A model generated the notes under the pieces. The model was given only the letters and a program-made list of their open reading frames with translations, made no database searches and was not told the origin of the DNA. A program made the translations under genes and the position numbers. From Alkaliphilus transvaalensis ATCC 700919 (lineage in GTDB: Bacteria > Bacillota > Clostridia > Peptostreptococcales > Natronincolaceae), in assembly GCF_000621485.1 (NCBI RefSeq), contig NZ_JHYF01000021.1, forward strand, positions 1 to 40,523: a DNA stretch of 40,523 bases. The letters run 5' to 3'. Every line of letters starts with the position of its first letter. The first letter of the stretch is position 1. Shown piece by piece: positions 33,375-40,523 of the stretch.

Positions 33375-33573
33375 AAGATAATCTTTTAGCGTAACTATCA
33401 AAATAATTCTACCTCTATCACCTTTGTCGTTTCGCTATTTCTTATAGTTTTTGTAGGCGTTTAAGCCCTTTTGGGGTATCCCCCCTATTTAATTCTGCGT
33501 TTTTTCACGCGAGAGGGGGCGGCGGTCTCCGTCTGAAAAGGCCCTAGAGATTCAACCTCCCCTAGGGGGGTAT
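33375..33573. other. Gene-free GC-rich region, cos-site candidate
   Basis: About 200 bases without a gene. GGGGGCGGCGGTCTCC near 33515-33530 is a run of G and C unlike the AT-rich surroundings, with GGGG-TAT-CCCC and the palindrome CCCCTAGGGG (33559-33568) on either side. Cohesive-end phages of Bacillota often have such G/C-rich cos cores beside the HNH gene. The cut site itself cannot be read from a prophage sequence. Confidence 0.4.
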
Positions 33574-33933
33574 TTAGTACTTAAACTCCTGGTATCTATC
33601 TTCAGTCATCGTCTTTTTATCGTGACAGGACTTGCACAGTGCCTGCCAGTTACTTTCATCCCAGAATAATTTTTTATTTCCTCTATGAGGAACAATGTGA
33701 TCGACTACAGCAGCTTTCTGATACTTCCCTTTCGCTACACACTTCACACAAAGTGGATGCGCCTTTAGGTATCTAGCCCTCGCTTTTCTCCACCGACCAT
33801 CATAACCTTTCTCTTTAGTGGTCCTTGCATAGGATCGGTGTTGCATAGTGTGTTCTTCACAATACTTGGACCCGGCAGGAATAAGTCTGTTACAGCCTGG
33901 ATGCTTACATGGTATATTAGGCCTTCTAGGCAT
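33574..33933 (-). CDS. HNH endonuclease
   Basis: 119 aa from ATG 33933 (AAGGAGAG upstream). It is a small zinc-bound HNH nuclease that in HK97-like phages works with terminase to cut cos. Features: an N-terminal Cys cluster (C9, C14, C25, H28), the linker ARTTKEKGYDGRWRKARARYLKAHPLC, then the HNH core with C62/C65, D78-H79 (VDHIVPH), N95 (ESNWQALC) and C100-x2-C103-H104. All core residues are present. It lies next to the GC-rich cos-like stretch, but the terminase genes are 5 kb further on because of inserted genes. Confidence 0.92.
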   Translation of the reverse strand: MPRRPNIPCKHPGCNRLIPAGSKYCEEHTMQHRSYARTTKEKGYDGRWRKARARYLKAHPLCVKCVAKGKYQKAAVVDHIVPHRGNKKLFWDESNWQALCKSCHDKKTMTEDRYQEFKY

Positions 33934-33957
33934 AGTTTTCTCTCCTTTCATATGTAC

Positions 33958-33986
33958 GGATGCGTGAAAGGATGAAAGACGCATCC
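33958..33986 (-). promoter_or_regulatory. Leader hairpin upstream of the HNH gene
   Basis: GGATGCG (33958-33964) and CGCATCC (33980-33986) form a perfect 7-bp inverted repeat with a 15-base loop, 25 bases upstream of the HNH start codon. It may be a protein-binding site or an RNA hairpin in the leader. Confidence 0.5.
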
Positions 33987-33993
33987 GACCATA

Positions 33994-34023
33994 GAAAAAG
34001 AGCCCAGGGGAGAACCCAGACTC
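33994..34023 (-). terminator. Terminator between toxin and HNH genes
   Basis: On the minus strand GAGUCUGGG and CCUGGGCUC (34000-34023) form nine pairs including three G-U wobbles, followed by UUUUU (complement of 33995-33999). It closes the early operon and at the same time lies just after the putative late promoter. Confidence 0.75.
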
Positions 34024-34039
34024 TCTATACTTCTTGGCA

Positions 34040-34094
34040 ATTATAATTATATAGCAAAAGAAATGACATTACAGTACACCTTTAGTACACCTTT
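34040..34094 (-). promoter_or_regulatory. Putative late promoter with tandem 11-bp repeat
   Basis: AGTACACCTTT occurs twice in direct tandem (34073-34083 and 34084-34094). On the minus strand two TATAAT boxes follow (complement of 34046-34051 and 34040-34045) without a good -35 hexamer. Repeats at about -40 to -60 of a promoter lacking a -35 suggest an activator site, perhaps for the late regulator encoded at 34495-34986. Confidence 0.5.
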
Positions 34095-34122
34095 GGTAAA
34101 CCATTTTGACAAAATAAAGCTA

Positions 34123-34485
34123 TTAATTAAATTTATCAAATGCCCCAATTTGAATCTGAATAGCTTTAGTTATTTTCTTCATGATTGCTTTACTAGCTAT
34201 ATTACCCCGTTTTTCTAGTAATCTATTTTTATCAATGCTATCCACTTGTTCTGCAAGGGCCACGCTAGGAGATTTCAACCCGCTTCCAGATGAAGCTGGT
34301 ATATATACATGTGTAGGTAAGAATTTCTTTTTAATTCTAGAAGTCAGCGGTACAATTGTTATAACTGGTGAATGGATATTTGCTTTGTTGTTGCTGACTA
34401 TAACTACAGGTCGGACTCCTAATTGTTTCTTAGATTTTTTATTATCTCCAAAGTCTACAAAATAGACATCTCCTCGCTTACACAT
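34123..34485 (-). CDS. PemK/MazF-family toxin-like protein
   Basis: 120 aa of the MazF endoribonuclease family, which cuts mRNA at short motifs. Typical elements: KRGDVYFVDFG at the start, GVRPVVIVSNNKAN with the catalytic-region Arg, ITIVPLTSRIKKKFLPTHV, and SVALAEQVDSIDKNRL near the C-terminus. GAGGTGATTGG precedes the ATG. No MazE-like antitoxin gene is visible on either side: the gene upstream is a sigma-like regulator and the gene downstream is a nuclease. It is therefore either an orphan toxin controlled by something unlinked or a phage-adapted RNase. Confidence 0.9.
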   Translation of the reverse strand: MCKRGDVYFVDFGDNKKSKKQLGVRPVVIVSNNKANIHSPVITIVPLTSRIKKKFLPTHVYIPASSGSGLKSPSVALAEQVDSIDKNRLLEKRGNIASKAIMKKITKAIQIQIGAFDKFN

Positions 34486-34494
34486 CCAATCACC

Positions 34495-34986
34495 TCAACT
34501 CAATATATACTCTGCCATCTCCTTTTCGTTAATGGCATACAGGATTTCAAGTTCGCGGATGGCTTTCTTACGATATTTAGCTACCATGGTTCTGCTTATG
34601 TGATACTTGCAGGCAAGATCATCCCAGGTTAAACCACCTATAACCATATCCCATATAAACTCTGATAAATTTCCGCTTAATGCTGCAATAGCCGATTCAA
34701 AGAAGATGATCTCCTCAGAAATAATGGCATATTTCTTTTCAAGATGCTCCTGCCATTCTTGATTCATCTTCTGCATTTTATCCTTATAGGTTATGGCAAT
34801 ATTGGCGGTCTTTTCAGAAACTCCACTGGTTTGAACACGTTCACCTTCAGGATGATTAAAATACATGGACTCAATCATTTCTGTTTCTGTTATGCCAGTA
34901 AAATTTCGAAGCTGATGCTCTAGACATGTCCGCTCCATAATCAGTTGCGGGTAATCTCTTATTATCTTCTCTATCCTTTCGCTCAT
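34495..34986 (-). CDS. Sigma-70 region-4-like late transcription regulator
   Basis: 163 aa from ATG 34986 (GGAGGGAGCTAAT upstream). The N-terminal two thirds are helical (VSEKTANIAITYKDKMQKMNQEWQEHLEKKYAIISEEIIFFESAIAAL). The C-terminus has a region-4-like HTH (LTWDDLACKYHISRTMVAKYRKKAIRELEIL). Proteins of this class (DUF1492/ArpU-like) lie at the end of early operons of Bacillota phages and switch on late genes. The start overlaps no coding sequence but lies one base from the SNF2 stop codon. It is the best candidate to bind the tandem repeats at 34073-34094. Confidence 0.85.
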   Translation of the reverse strand: MSERIEKIIRDYPQLIMERTCLEHQLRNFTGITETEMIESMYFNHPEGERVQTSGVSEKTANIAITYKDKMQKMNQEWQEHLEKKYAIISEEIIFFESAIAALSGNLSEFIWDMVIGGLTWDDLACKYHISRTMVAKYRKKAIRELEILYAINEKEMAEYILS

Positions 34987-34987
34987 A

Positions 34988-36331
34988 TTAGCTCCCTCCA
35001 ATTCTGGCTTTTACAGCTGCAATTAAAGCGGACTGTTTCATATCCTTGTTTTCTAGTACTTTCATCACATCTTCATCATGGGTATCTTTTGTAACGATAT
35101 GTTGAATTACCACCGTATGTTTTTGACCTTGCCGCCAAAGCCTAGCATTAAGTTGCTGATAGAGCTCCAAGGACCAAGTCAGTCCAAACCAAATGACAGT
35201 GGATCCACCCTCTTGAAGGTTTAGTCCATGTCCTGCAGATGCTGGATGAATTAGGGCCACTGGGATTTCTCCTGCATTCCAATCATCAATGTCCCTTGAA
35301 GTTTGAATGGTCCTCACATCAAAACGCTTTGAGATTCTCTCCAAATCATGCTTGTACCAATAAGCAACCAACAGAGGTTTGCCGTTTGCTGCTTCAATTA
35401 AATCCTCTAAAACGTCCAGTTTTTTATCATGAATCGGAACAACCTTCTTGTTTTCTCCATAAACCGCTCCATTAGCCATTTGTAAAAGTTTATTTGAAAG
35501 CCCCGCTGCATTTATTGCATCTATTTCTTCACCTTGAAGTGTTATAATCATGTCTCGCTTGAATTCCTCATACAGTTCTTTTTCCTTCTTATCCATGGAC
35601 ACTTCAATTCGATTACTGATCTTATCAGGCATATCAAGAAAATCTACCGCTTTCATGGAAATACAAATATCGTTAATTAATCTGTAGATACTTTCTTCTG
35701 CTCCATCACGTGGTTTGTAAGAATAAATAATTTCTTTGTTTCGTTTATCAGGTTTAAAAAAACGATCACGATAACCTCCAATAAATCTTCCTAGTCTTTC
35801 CCCCTTATCTAAAAGATACATCTGTGGCCAAAGGTCCAATAGTGAATTTGGTGCCGGAGTTCCCGTTAAGCCGATGACTCTTTGCACTATCGGTCTTACT
35901 TTCTTCAGGGCTTTGAACCTTTGAGCTTTATTAGATTTAAAGCTTGATAGTTCATCGATTACCAGAGTGTCAAAATCCCATTTATAGTTTTCAACAAGCC
36001 ATGCAACATTTTCTCTGTTGATGATATAGATGGCAGCTTTTTTCTCTAGGGCTTCTTCTCTCTGCTTCTTACTTCCTAACACCAGTGAATGTGTTAGTCC
36101 CGTTAAATGTTCCCATTTTTTCAGTTCCTTTGGCCATGTGTCTTCAGCTACCCGTTTTGGTGCAATCACCAGAATCTTACCGATATCAAAACTGTCCAGT
36201 GCCAATAACCACAGGGCAGTAAGGGTTACCACCGTCTTGCCTAAACCCATATCCAACATCAAACAACAGATGGGATGATTCAAAATAAAGTCTCTAGCAT
36301 ATTCCTGATAATTATGAGGTTTGTATTTCAT
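34988..36331 (-). CDS. SNF2-type DEAD/DEAH helicase
   Basis: 447-aa double-stranded-DNA translocase. Motif I is GLGKT (residues 29-33), motif II DELSSFK (about 131-137, in place of DEAH), motif III LTGTPAPNS, and the C-terminal helicase domain has ASAGHGLNLQEGGSTVIWFGLTWSLELYQQLNARLWRQGQ (motifs V and VI with the Arg finger). It lies between VRR-NUC and the late regulator, an arrangement found in many phages of this group, and is thought to act in phage replication or recombination. GATTGGAGGTGTTTTAG precedes the ATG. It overlaps VRR-NUC by 20 bases. Confidence 0.93.
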   Translation of the reverse strand: MKYKPHNYQEYARDFILNHPICCLMLDMGLGKTVVTLTALWLLALDSFDIGKILVIAPKRVAEDTWPKELKKWEHLTGLTHSLVLGSKKQREEALEKKAAIYIINRENVAWLVENYKWDFDTLVIDELSSFKSNKAQRFKALKKVRPIVQRVIGLTGTPAPNSLLDLWPQMYLLDKGERLGRFIGGYRDRFFKPDKRNKEIIYSYKPRDGAEESIYRLINDICISMKAVDFLDMPDKISNRIEVSMDKKEKELYEEFKRDMIITLQGEEIDAINAAGLSNKLLQMANGAVYGENKKVVPIHDKKLDVLEDLIEAANGKPLLVAYWYKHDLERISKRFDVRTIQTSRDIDDWNAGEIPVALIHPASAGHGLNLQEGGSTVIWFGLTWSLELYQQLNARLWRQGQKHTVVIQHIVTKDTHDEDVMKVLENKDMKQSALIAAVKARIGGS

Positions 36332-36593
36332 CTAAAACACCTCCAATCATTTTAGGATCATCAATGCAGTACACCCTAAATCCTAATGCTCTCAACTGCT
36401 TTGCTCTTTTTGTTTGAAGCGGTCTCATCTTCTTCCCAGGTGCTTTTAATTCCACAAATGCTAACCTTCCACCCGGGAAAAGTACCAAGCGGTCCGGCAC
36501 CCCAGCTAGACCGGGTGATACGAATTTAACCGCCAACCCTCCACGCTTTTTTACCTCAGTTACAAGCTTTCTCTCAACCATACTTTCTAGCAA
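36312..36593 (-). CDS. VRR-NUC domain nuclease
   Basis: 93-aa single-domain PD-(D/E)xK nuclease. The active-site pattern is complete: GVPDRLV with Asp34, then AFVELKAPG with Glu48 and Lys50, preceded by ERKLVTEVKKRGGLAVKFVSPG. Stand-alone phage VRR-NUC proteins are reported to cut branched (Holliday-type) DNA, which fits the helicase next to it. The first codon is most likely TTG at 36593 behind AGGGGAG; an in-frame ATG four codons later is possible. Confidence 0.92.
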   Translation of the reverse strand: MLESMVERKLVTEVKKRGGLAVKFVSPGLAGVPDRLVLFPGGRLAFVELKAPGKKMRPLQTKRAKQLRALGFRVYCIDDPKMIGGVLDEIQTS

Positions 36594-36846
36594 AAGACCA
36601 ACTCCCCTCTCTACTCTTGCCCACGTGCCATGCCTATCCCCTTTTTCTCCTTACGCGCGTATACGTGTATATACGTGCTTATTACCTATAATTACCATAC
36701 TCTTAATGCTCATCATAGTTTTTTATAGGCACGATAGGCACAGCACCACCCTAGCACCCAGTTTTACTACCGTCTTGGCTGTGCCTTTCTCCGTGCCTTC
36801 TATTTTCAAGGCAATCTGGGCATGTGCCTAACTCGTGCCCTCGTGC
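36594..36846. repeat. GTGCC iteron-like array between primase and nuclease genes
   Basis: Gene-free 253 bases. GTGCC occurs on the plus strand at 36625, 36781, 36793, 36824, 36835 and 36843, and as GGCAC at 36728 and 36737, where ATAGGCAC is repeated in tandem (36725-36741). The common core is (C/T)GTGCCTA. A GCGCGTATACGTG / TATATACGTG stretch lies at 36654-36678. No convincing protein-coding frame is present on the phage-gene strand. It may be a replication origin or a binding array for the primase or a regulator. Confidence 0.6.
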
Positions 36847-39216
36847 CTATCCACTCTTTCTAATAAATGTCTTTTGAGGACCATAGAGGGGGTAATAAGC
36901 TTTCCCTGTTTTATTAGAATCGAGTTTTTGCCACCCACCTATTCGGTTCAAAATACCTTCAATTTCATAGGAGTCGGTCCGTTTAAGATTCTGTCTTTCT
37001 TTACCAAAGCACTCGCACCAAATTTCCATAATACACACCTTGTCTCGCTTCTCTACTCCAGTGGACACACCACCATCAAACTCACTGCCTGATAGGAAAC
37101 TCCTTCTCTGATAAAGATCCATCTTGGACCAATCCTCCGGTAGCAACTTCTCAAGGTACTCGATGATAATCCCTTCCCTATCATCTGCTTCCATGGATTG
37201 TTGTTGTGCTTCATAAGCCTGAAGTGCCACATCACCTTTTAAGAACAGTTCTTCGCCTTCCTTATAGCGTTCAATAGCTTCAGCCCAAACCTGGTCCACA
37301 TCCTTTAGATCCCAAGCGTTGTACTTTCCTTTTCCTGTCACATACACTGGCCAAAATCTTCTATTACCGGTGATGTCTCTGAGGAAGCCACTTTCTGAAT
37401 TTGTCGAACCAACGATAATGTTTGCTCTCGGATGACTTTCAACATTGACACCATAAGATTGTCTGAATTTATCATCAGTCCTTGTAATAAAGGATTTGAC
37501 TGTTTCAACATCTACTTTCTTAATACCAGCAAGCTCCCCTAGTTCAAGAATCCAGTATCCTTGAAGCTTCTCGGCAGCAGTCTTATCCTTCATATCTGCA
37601 ATGGATAAACTATCTGAATACCACTCTTTACCCAGTATTGAAAAGATTGTAGACTTGCCTATACCTTGTGGTCCATTAAGAACCAAGATAGAATCAAACT
37701 TCTTACCTGGCTCATATACTCTGGCTACCGCAGCACATAGAGTCTTTCTTGTTACAGCCCTTACAAAAGCAGTATCTTCTGCTCCAAGATAATCAATTAA
37801 AATTGTATCAAGCCTTTCCACACCATCCCACTCTAAGGTTTCAAAGTAATTCTTTATGGGATGGTAGGTTCGCTCCGCTGATGCAACTGCCAATAACGCA
37901 TCCTTAAATTTGGTAGGTGACCAAATACCATATACCCTTTCAAAATACACTTTGGCACAGGCCAAATCTGCATCTCCCCAGCCGGATTTAACCTGTTTCC
38001 AAGGAAGCTCACCTACTACATCTAGAATACTTTTAAATTCGTTATAGACGATAGGCTTTAGATTTACATCATGACGGATAATCTGCACGATATTCGTAAG
38101 AGTATCTTTGACCTTCCCTTGCTTGTCTAACTCCAGTAGAGTTTGCCAATTACCCTCATCGACATCTTCAAATTCCTCTCTGACCAGCTGATCCCGCTCT
38201 TCTGCCAGCTGCACCTTCACCTTTTCATCTGCTACCGCAAATTCCTGCATAGCCTTAAAGGAGGGAAGCTTAACAGGATCTGTTCCTTCAGATGAACGTT
38301 CATCTAAATGTCCAAATTGGTGTATCCTCACCACATCAAATGCGTTCATAAGCTTACCGCAAGCTGGGTCTGTTGCATGATGGCTATAGGCATACTTGTC
38401 ATCGTAAATCACCACTCCAGCTTGAGAATCAGCTGGGATATAGTCATAGCGCTCCGGCATGGCACTTTTCTTATAAACATCCGTTAGGAATGTATCGAGG
38501 GCTTCTGTCACAGAGTAGGTTCTACAAAACGCTCCAATGGTCCCCGGCTTTTCAAGAGGATCTGCTTGTTTCTTTACTTCCCTTTGTACTACAGCATGCT
38601 GTCTTTTGGAAACAGGCCACTCCGAGGAATCTCGCCAATTCTTATACCTTGAAAGAATGGTATCTGGATCAAGCAGTTCTCCTTCGATTTCTTTAAAGAC
38701 AAACTCACCATCTGCAGATGTTGATGGCCAATACATCAATCTACTTGGCTCATAGGTAGTGTCATCAAAGAGTTCAATCCCTATATCGTCTGCAACTTTT
38801 CTGGCTACCGCAGAGTATTCATCTGGTGAAACTTCCCTTGTCAGCGGAATAATTAATCGCAGCCTTGGCTTTTCAGGAGTGTGCTTATGTGTAGAATAGA
38901 GCCAACACTTAAAGGAAAAGAACATCTCAATCTGGTCCATAATATCTGTTTCAGCATAGTCCATATCAAGACAAAGCCCTGAACGGGAGAGGACATGATC
39001 TTTCTTCCTTCTCCCATTCTTTAAGGTCCCCAGGACAAAGCCACCAACATCCTTGATATCATCCTGCTTGGCCTTACTAAGCTTTTTATATTGAGCCACA
39101 GTTTCAGCGGTTCTTTTGGTTGTTGCTATCCGATCACGAAACTCATCTAGATCCATTTCTGTTAGGTTCCACTTTTTATCCATACGGGAGTTACCCGTAC
39201 ACAATCGGATTCTCAT
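36847..39216 (-). CDS. VirE / P4-type primase-helicase
   Basis: 789-aa replication protein. The N-terminal half (about 1-330) resembles a primase-polymerase domain (GLCLDMDYAETD supplies acidic residues; TPEKPRLRLIIPLTREVSPDEY). The C-terminal half is a VirE-family superfamily-3-like ATPase: Walker A NGPQGIGKST (about 513-522), Walker B WILELGEL, then RTDDKFRQSYGVNVESHPRANIIVGSTN and GFLRDITGNRRFWPVYV. It probably starts phage replication by priming and unwinding. GGGGAGGGAT lies before the ATG, which overlaps the preceding gene by 4 bases. Full length for the family. Confidence 0.93.
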   Translation of the reverse strand: MRIRLCTGNSRMDKKWNLTEMDLDEFRDRIATTKRTAETVAQYKKLSKAKQDDIKDVGGFVLGTLKNGRRKKDHVLSRSGLCLDMDYAETDIMDQIEMFFSFKCWLYSTHKHTPEKPRLRLIIPLTREVSPDEYSAVARKVADDIGIELFDDTTYEPSRLMYWPSTSADGEFVFKEIEGELLDPDTILSRYKNWRDSSEWPVSKRQHAVVQREVKKQADPLEKPGTIGAFCRTYSVTEALDTFLTDVYKKSAMPERYDYIPADSQAGVVIYDDKYAYSHHATDPACGKLMNAFDVVRIHQFGHLDERSSEGTDPVKLPSFKAMQEFAVADEKVKVQLAEERDQLVREEFEDVDEGNWQTLLELDKQGKVKDTLTNIVQIIRHDVNLKPIVYNEFKSILDVVGELPWKQVKSGWGDADLACAKVYFERVYGIWSPTKFKDALLAVASAERTYHPIKNYFETLEWDGVERLDTILIDYLGAEDTAFVRAVTRKTLCAAVARVYEPGKKFDSILVLNGPQGIGKSTIFSILGKEWYSDSLSIADMKDKTAAEKLQGYWILELGELAGIKKVDVETVKSFITRTDDKFRQSYGVNVESHPRANIIVGSTNSESGFLRDITGNRRFWPVYVTGKGKYNAWDLKDVDQVWAEAIERYKEGEELFLKGDVALQAYEAQQQSMEADDREGIIIEYLEKLLPEDWSKMDLYQRRSFLSGSEFDGGVSTGVEKRDKVCIMEIWCECFGKERQNLKRTDSYEIEGILNRIGGWQKLDSNKTGKAYYPLYGPQKTFIRKSG

Positions 39217-39623
39217 CGACTATCCCTCCCCATCTCAAATATCTCTCTGTTCCTTTTGATGCGCTGGTGCAATCGCCTCGCTTCTTTAAACTTGGAAAGG
39301 TACTCTCGATGCTCCTTAGAGTTTTCCGGATAAGAAGAAGCTTTGTCGGCATATTTACTCATTTTGGAGTAATACATCCTCTCCTTACCCTGAAGGTACT
39401 TTTGCAATCTATCTTTATCTGACTCAGTTGAGTAACGATGGATAAGGGAACATACCTTTCTTGCCTTATCCAAAGTGCATGGAAAAAAGTAATCCAGATT
39501 GATTTCCATGTAACCTGTTGGATAGACTATCTTCAACACCTTCATACTTTCTTCAGCTCTACGCACTCCCTCATATGCGGTCGGGTCATAGTACCCTTCC
39601 GCATTGTATTTGCTTATCCCCAA
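39213..39623 (-). CDS. Conserved phage protein of unknown function, 136 aa
   Basis: Start TTG at 39623 (MGISKYNAEGYYDPTAYEGV) because AGGAGG lies 8 bases upstream; a GTG three codons earlier would overlap the site. The N-terminus with KYNAEGYYDPTAYEG and the helical, basic C-terminus (YLSKFKEARRLHQRIKRNREIFEMGRD) are often seen between antirepressor and primase genes in clostridial phages. The middle (residues about 35-70, VYPTGYMEINLDYFFPCTLDKARKVCSLIHRYS) looks like a small alpha/beta domain. No known motif. Likely a replication-accessory protein by position only. Confidence 0.8.
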   Translation of the reverse strand: MGISKYNAEGYYDPTAYEGVRRAEESMKVLKIVYPTGYMEINLDYFFPCTLDKARKVCSLIHRYSTESDKDRLQKYLQGKERMYYSKMSKYADKASSYPENSKEHREYLSKFKEARRLHQRIKRNREIFEMGRDSR

Positions 39624-39635
39624 TTGGAACACCTC

Positions 39636-40409
39636 CTATGCGCTCTGCTTTCTTTCAATTACCGGTAGAAGGTTTCTCTTATTTTTCAGCAAGTCATAAA
39701 GGAACAAGCGTCCTTTCTGCGTCCAGTAGGTATGCATCCTGCTTCTCTCAGCATCTATGGCAAAGGTTCTTGACTGGGTGTATCCTTGGTCTGCATAACC
39801 TTGATACAATAACCAGGTATTTCCCTGTTTATATTGAACCCCCAGCTCATGAAGCATTTTATTGAAGGCTTTTCCTGACATGCCATAGTCCTTCGCAATC
39901 TGAGAGATAGGCATAAGACTCTTGTTTTGAAGAATCAAATCATAGTAGCTAGCTTTTGGCTTAAGCTCTCCGATAATTTGTTTACTCTTGGCATTTTCAA
40001 GTTCAAGCCTTTTGATTCTTTCCCTCTCAGCTTTTAGTTCCTCTAGCGCTGATATAAATAAGTCTGGGTTGTTGAGTAATTCATCCTTAGCATAAAGCCC
40101 ATGCTTTCTAACAGTTGGAATCACTTCATCAAACACCCAACGCTCAAACTTCTCAGCTGATGGCAACTTGCTGTTTACAATTAAGCGATAAAGATCTCCT
40201 TCCGGGATGAAAAGCATCTGTTGAGTACCACCATTCGTAGGTACTTCCATTTTGGAAACCCCTTTGCAGTGTGTATTAACAGCCTTACTGGGAATCACAT
40301 ATCCCAGGGCTTTAGCCACATCACTTCCACAAAAAAGAGTCTTTCCTTCATGTTCTAAAGTTCTTACTTCACCAAAATCATTATTTTTGAAAATAGTTAT
40401 ATTTGTCAT
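39636..40409 (-). CDS. Phage antirepressor (BRO-N + KilAC)
   Basis: 257 aa. The BRO-N domain (about 1-115) contains GKTLFCGSDVAKALGYVIPSKAVNTHCKG and FIPEGDLYRLIVNSKLPSAEKFERWVFDEVIPTVRKHGLY. A coiled segment (about 120-150) leads to a KilAC-type domain (KASYYDLILQNKSLMPISQIAKDYGMSGKAFNKMLHELGVQYKQGNTWLLY). Such proteins bind DNA or the repressor to favour lytic growth. ATTAGGAGGAATGCCCTT precedes the ATG. It is the first minus-strand gene in the window and is controlled by the promoter and inverted repeat at 40435-40518. Confidence 0.92.
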   Translation of the reverse strand: MTNITIFKNNDFGEVRTLEHEGKTLFCGSDVAKALGYVIPSKAVNTHCKGVSKMEVPTNGGTQQMLFIPEGDLYRLIVNSKLPSAEKFERWVFDEVIPTVRKHGLYAKDELLNNPDLFISALEELKAERERIKRLELENAKSKQIIGELKPKASYYDLILQNKSLMPISQIAKDYGMSGKAFNKMLHELGVQYKQGNTWLLYQGYADQGYTQSRTFAIDAERSRMHTYWTQKGRLFLYDLLKNKRNLLPVIERKQSA

Positions 40410-40434
40410 AAGGGCATTCCTCCTAATCTTTTTT

Positions 40435-40518
40435 ATATTATCATCAGGTTTACATTATCCTCAACAAATACAAAATTCTTTGAAATTCCAAATGTTTTTC
40501 TGCAAATGTTGAGGATAA
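40435..40518 (-). promoter_or_regulatory. Early promoter with 12-bp inverted operator pair
   Basis: On the minus strand TTGAGG (40459-40464), 18 bases, TAATAT (40435-40440). A perfect 12-bp inverted repeat, TTATCCTCAACA (40455-40466) and TGTTGAGGATAA (40507-40518), has one arm over the -35. A phage repressor dimer bound to each arm could loop the DNA. The second arm may serve a divergent promoter beyond the window. Confidence 0.65.
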
Positions 40519-40523
40519 AAAAT

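Noticed and set aside
36625-36831. 68-codon plus-strand frame through the GTGCC repeats
   Set aside because: No ribosome binding site, opposite to all phage genes around it, and its residues follow from the repeats.
36600-36850. GTGCC repeats as a CRISPR array
   Set aside because: Cores are only 5-9 bases, occur in both orientations, and have irregular spacing of 8 to over 100 bases; no repeat-spacer pattern.

Overview
The window looks like chromosome from a low-GC, endospore-forming Bacillota (class Clostridia is the best guess; an Alkaliphilus-like genus is possible but not shown). The grounds are a complete gerA-gerB-gerC type spore-germination operon, an HrcA-type CIRCE operator in front of a small heat-shock gene, strong AGGAGG ribosome binding sites and AT-rich intergenic DNA. 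Most of the window (about 7.3 kb to the right edge) is a tailed-phage prophage, read almost entirely from the minus strand. Its right end lies outside the window.

Host part, 1-7.28 kb: an unassigned first 250 bases; three unrecognised minus-strand genes (255-1937), two of them small; a 0.7 kb gap with no convincing gene; the germinant receptor operon (GerA 4993-6489, GerB 3847-4992, GerC 2750-3847); and a divergent hsp20 gene (6781-7230) with promoter, CIRCE and terminator. The phage seems to have entered just downstream of that terminator.

Prophage, read in its own direction (right to left). The early region has an antirepressor behind an operator-like inverted repeat (40.4 kb), a small unknown gene, a VirE/P4-type primase-helicase (36.8-39.2 kb), a short array of GTGCC repeats, a VRR-NUC nuclease, a SNF2 helicase, a sigma-region-4-like late regulator and a MazF-like toxin without a visible antitoxin. 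A promoter-like region with a tandem 11-bp repeat and a terminator hairpin then leads to an HNH endonuclease and a GC-rich cos-like stretch. Next come a Zn-finger/HTH protein and a ParB-methyltransferase fusion.

From 31.55 to 28.55 kb lies a self-contained accessory unit with its own promoters, operator-like repeats and terminator. It encodes a protein often labelled 'virulence-related', an unknown protein, a COOH-NH2 amidoligase, a gamma-glutamylcyclotransferase-like protein and a DUF4314 protein. The amidoligase and the 'virulence-related' protein end in the same 38-residue module (18/38 identical, no gaps). This is the best candidate for an under-described system here: synthesis and cleavage of an amide or isopeptide-type bond plus a shared recognition module.

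The late genes follow in the standard HK97-like order: TerS, TerL, portal, ClpP-like protease, capsid, head fibre, connector, head closure, gp10, tail terminator, major tail protein, the two tail chaperones joined by a programmed -1 frameshift (A AAA AAC at 20811-20817), tape measure, distal tail, tail spike, two probable receptor-binding/accessory tail proteins, holin and amidase. The left end carries a SHOCT-like small protein and three serine-recombinase genes (two full length, one lacking the catalytic domain) next to the inferred attL. The phage is therefore a long-tailed siphovirus-type prophage integrated by large serine recombinases, and no structural gene appears broken.
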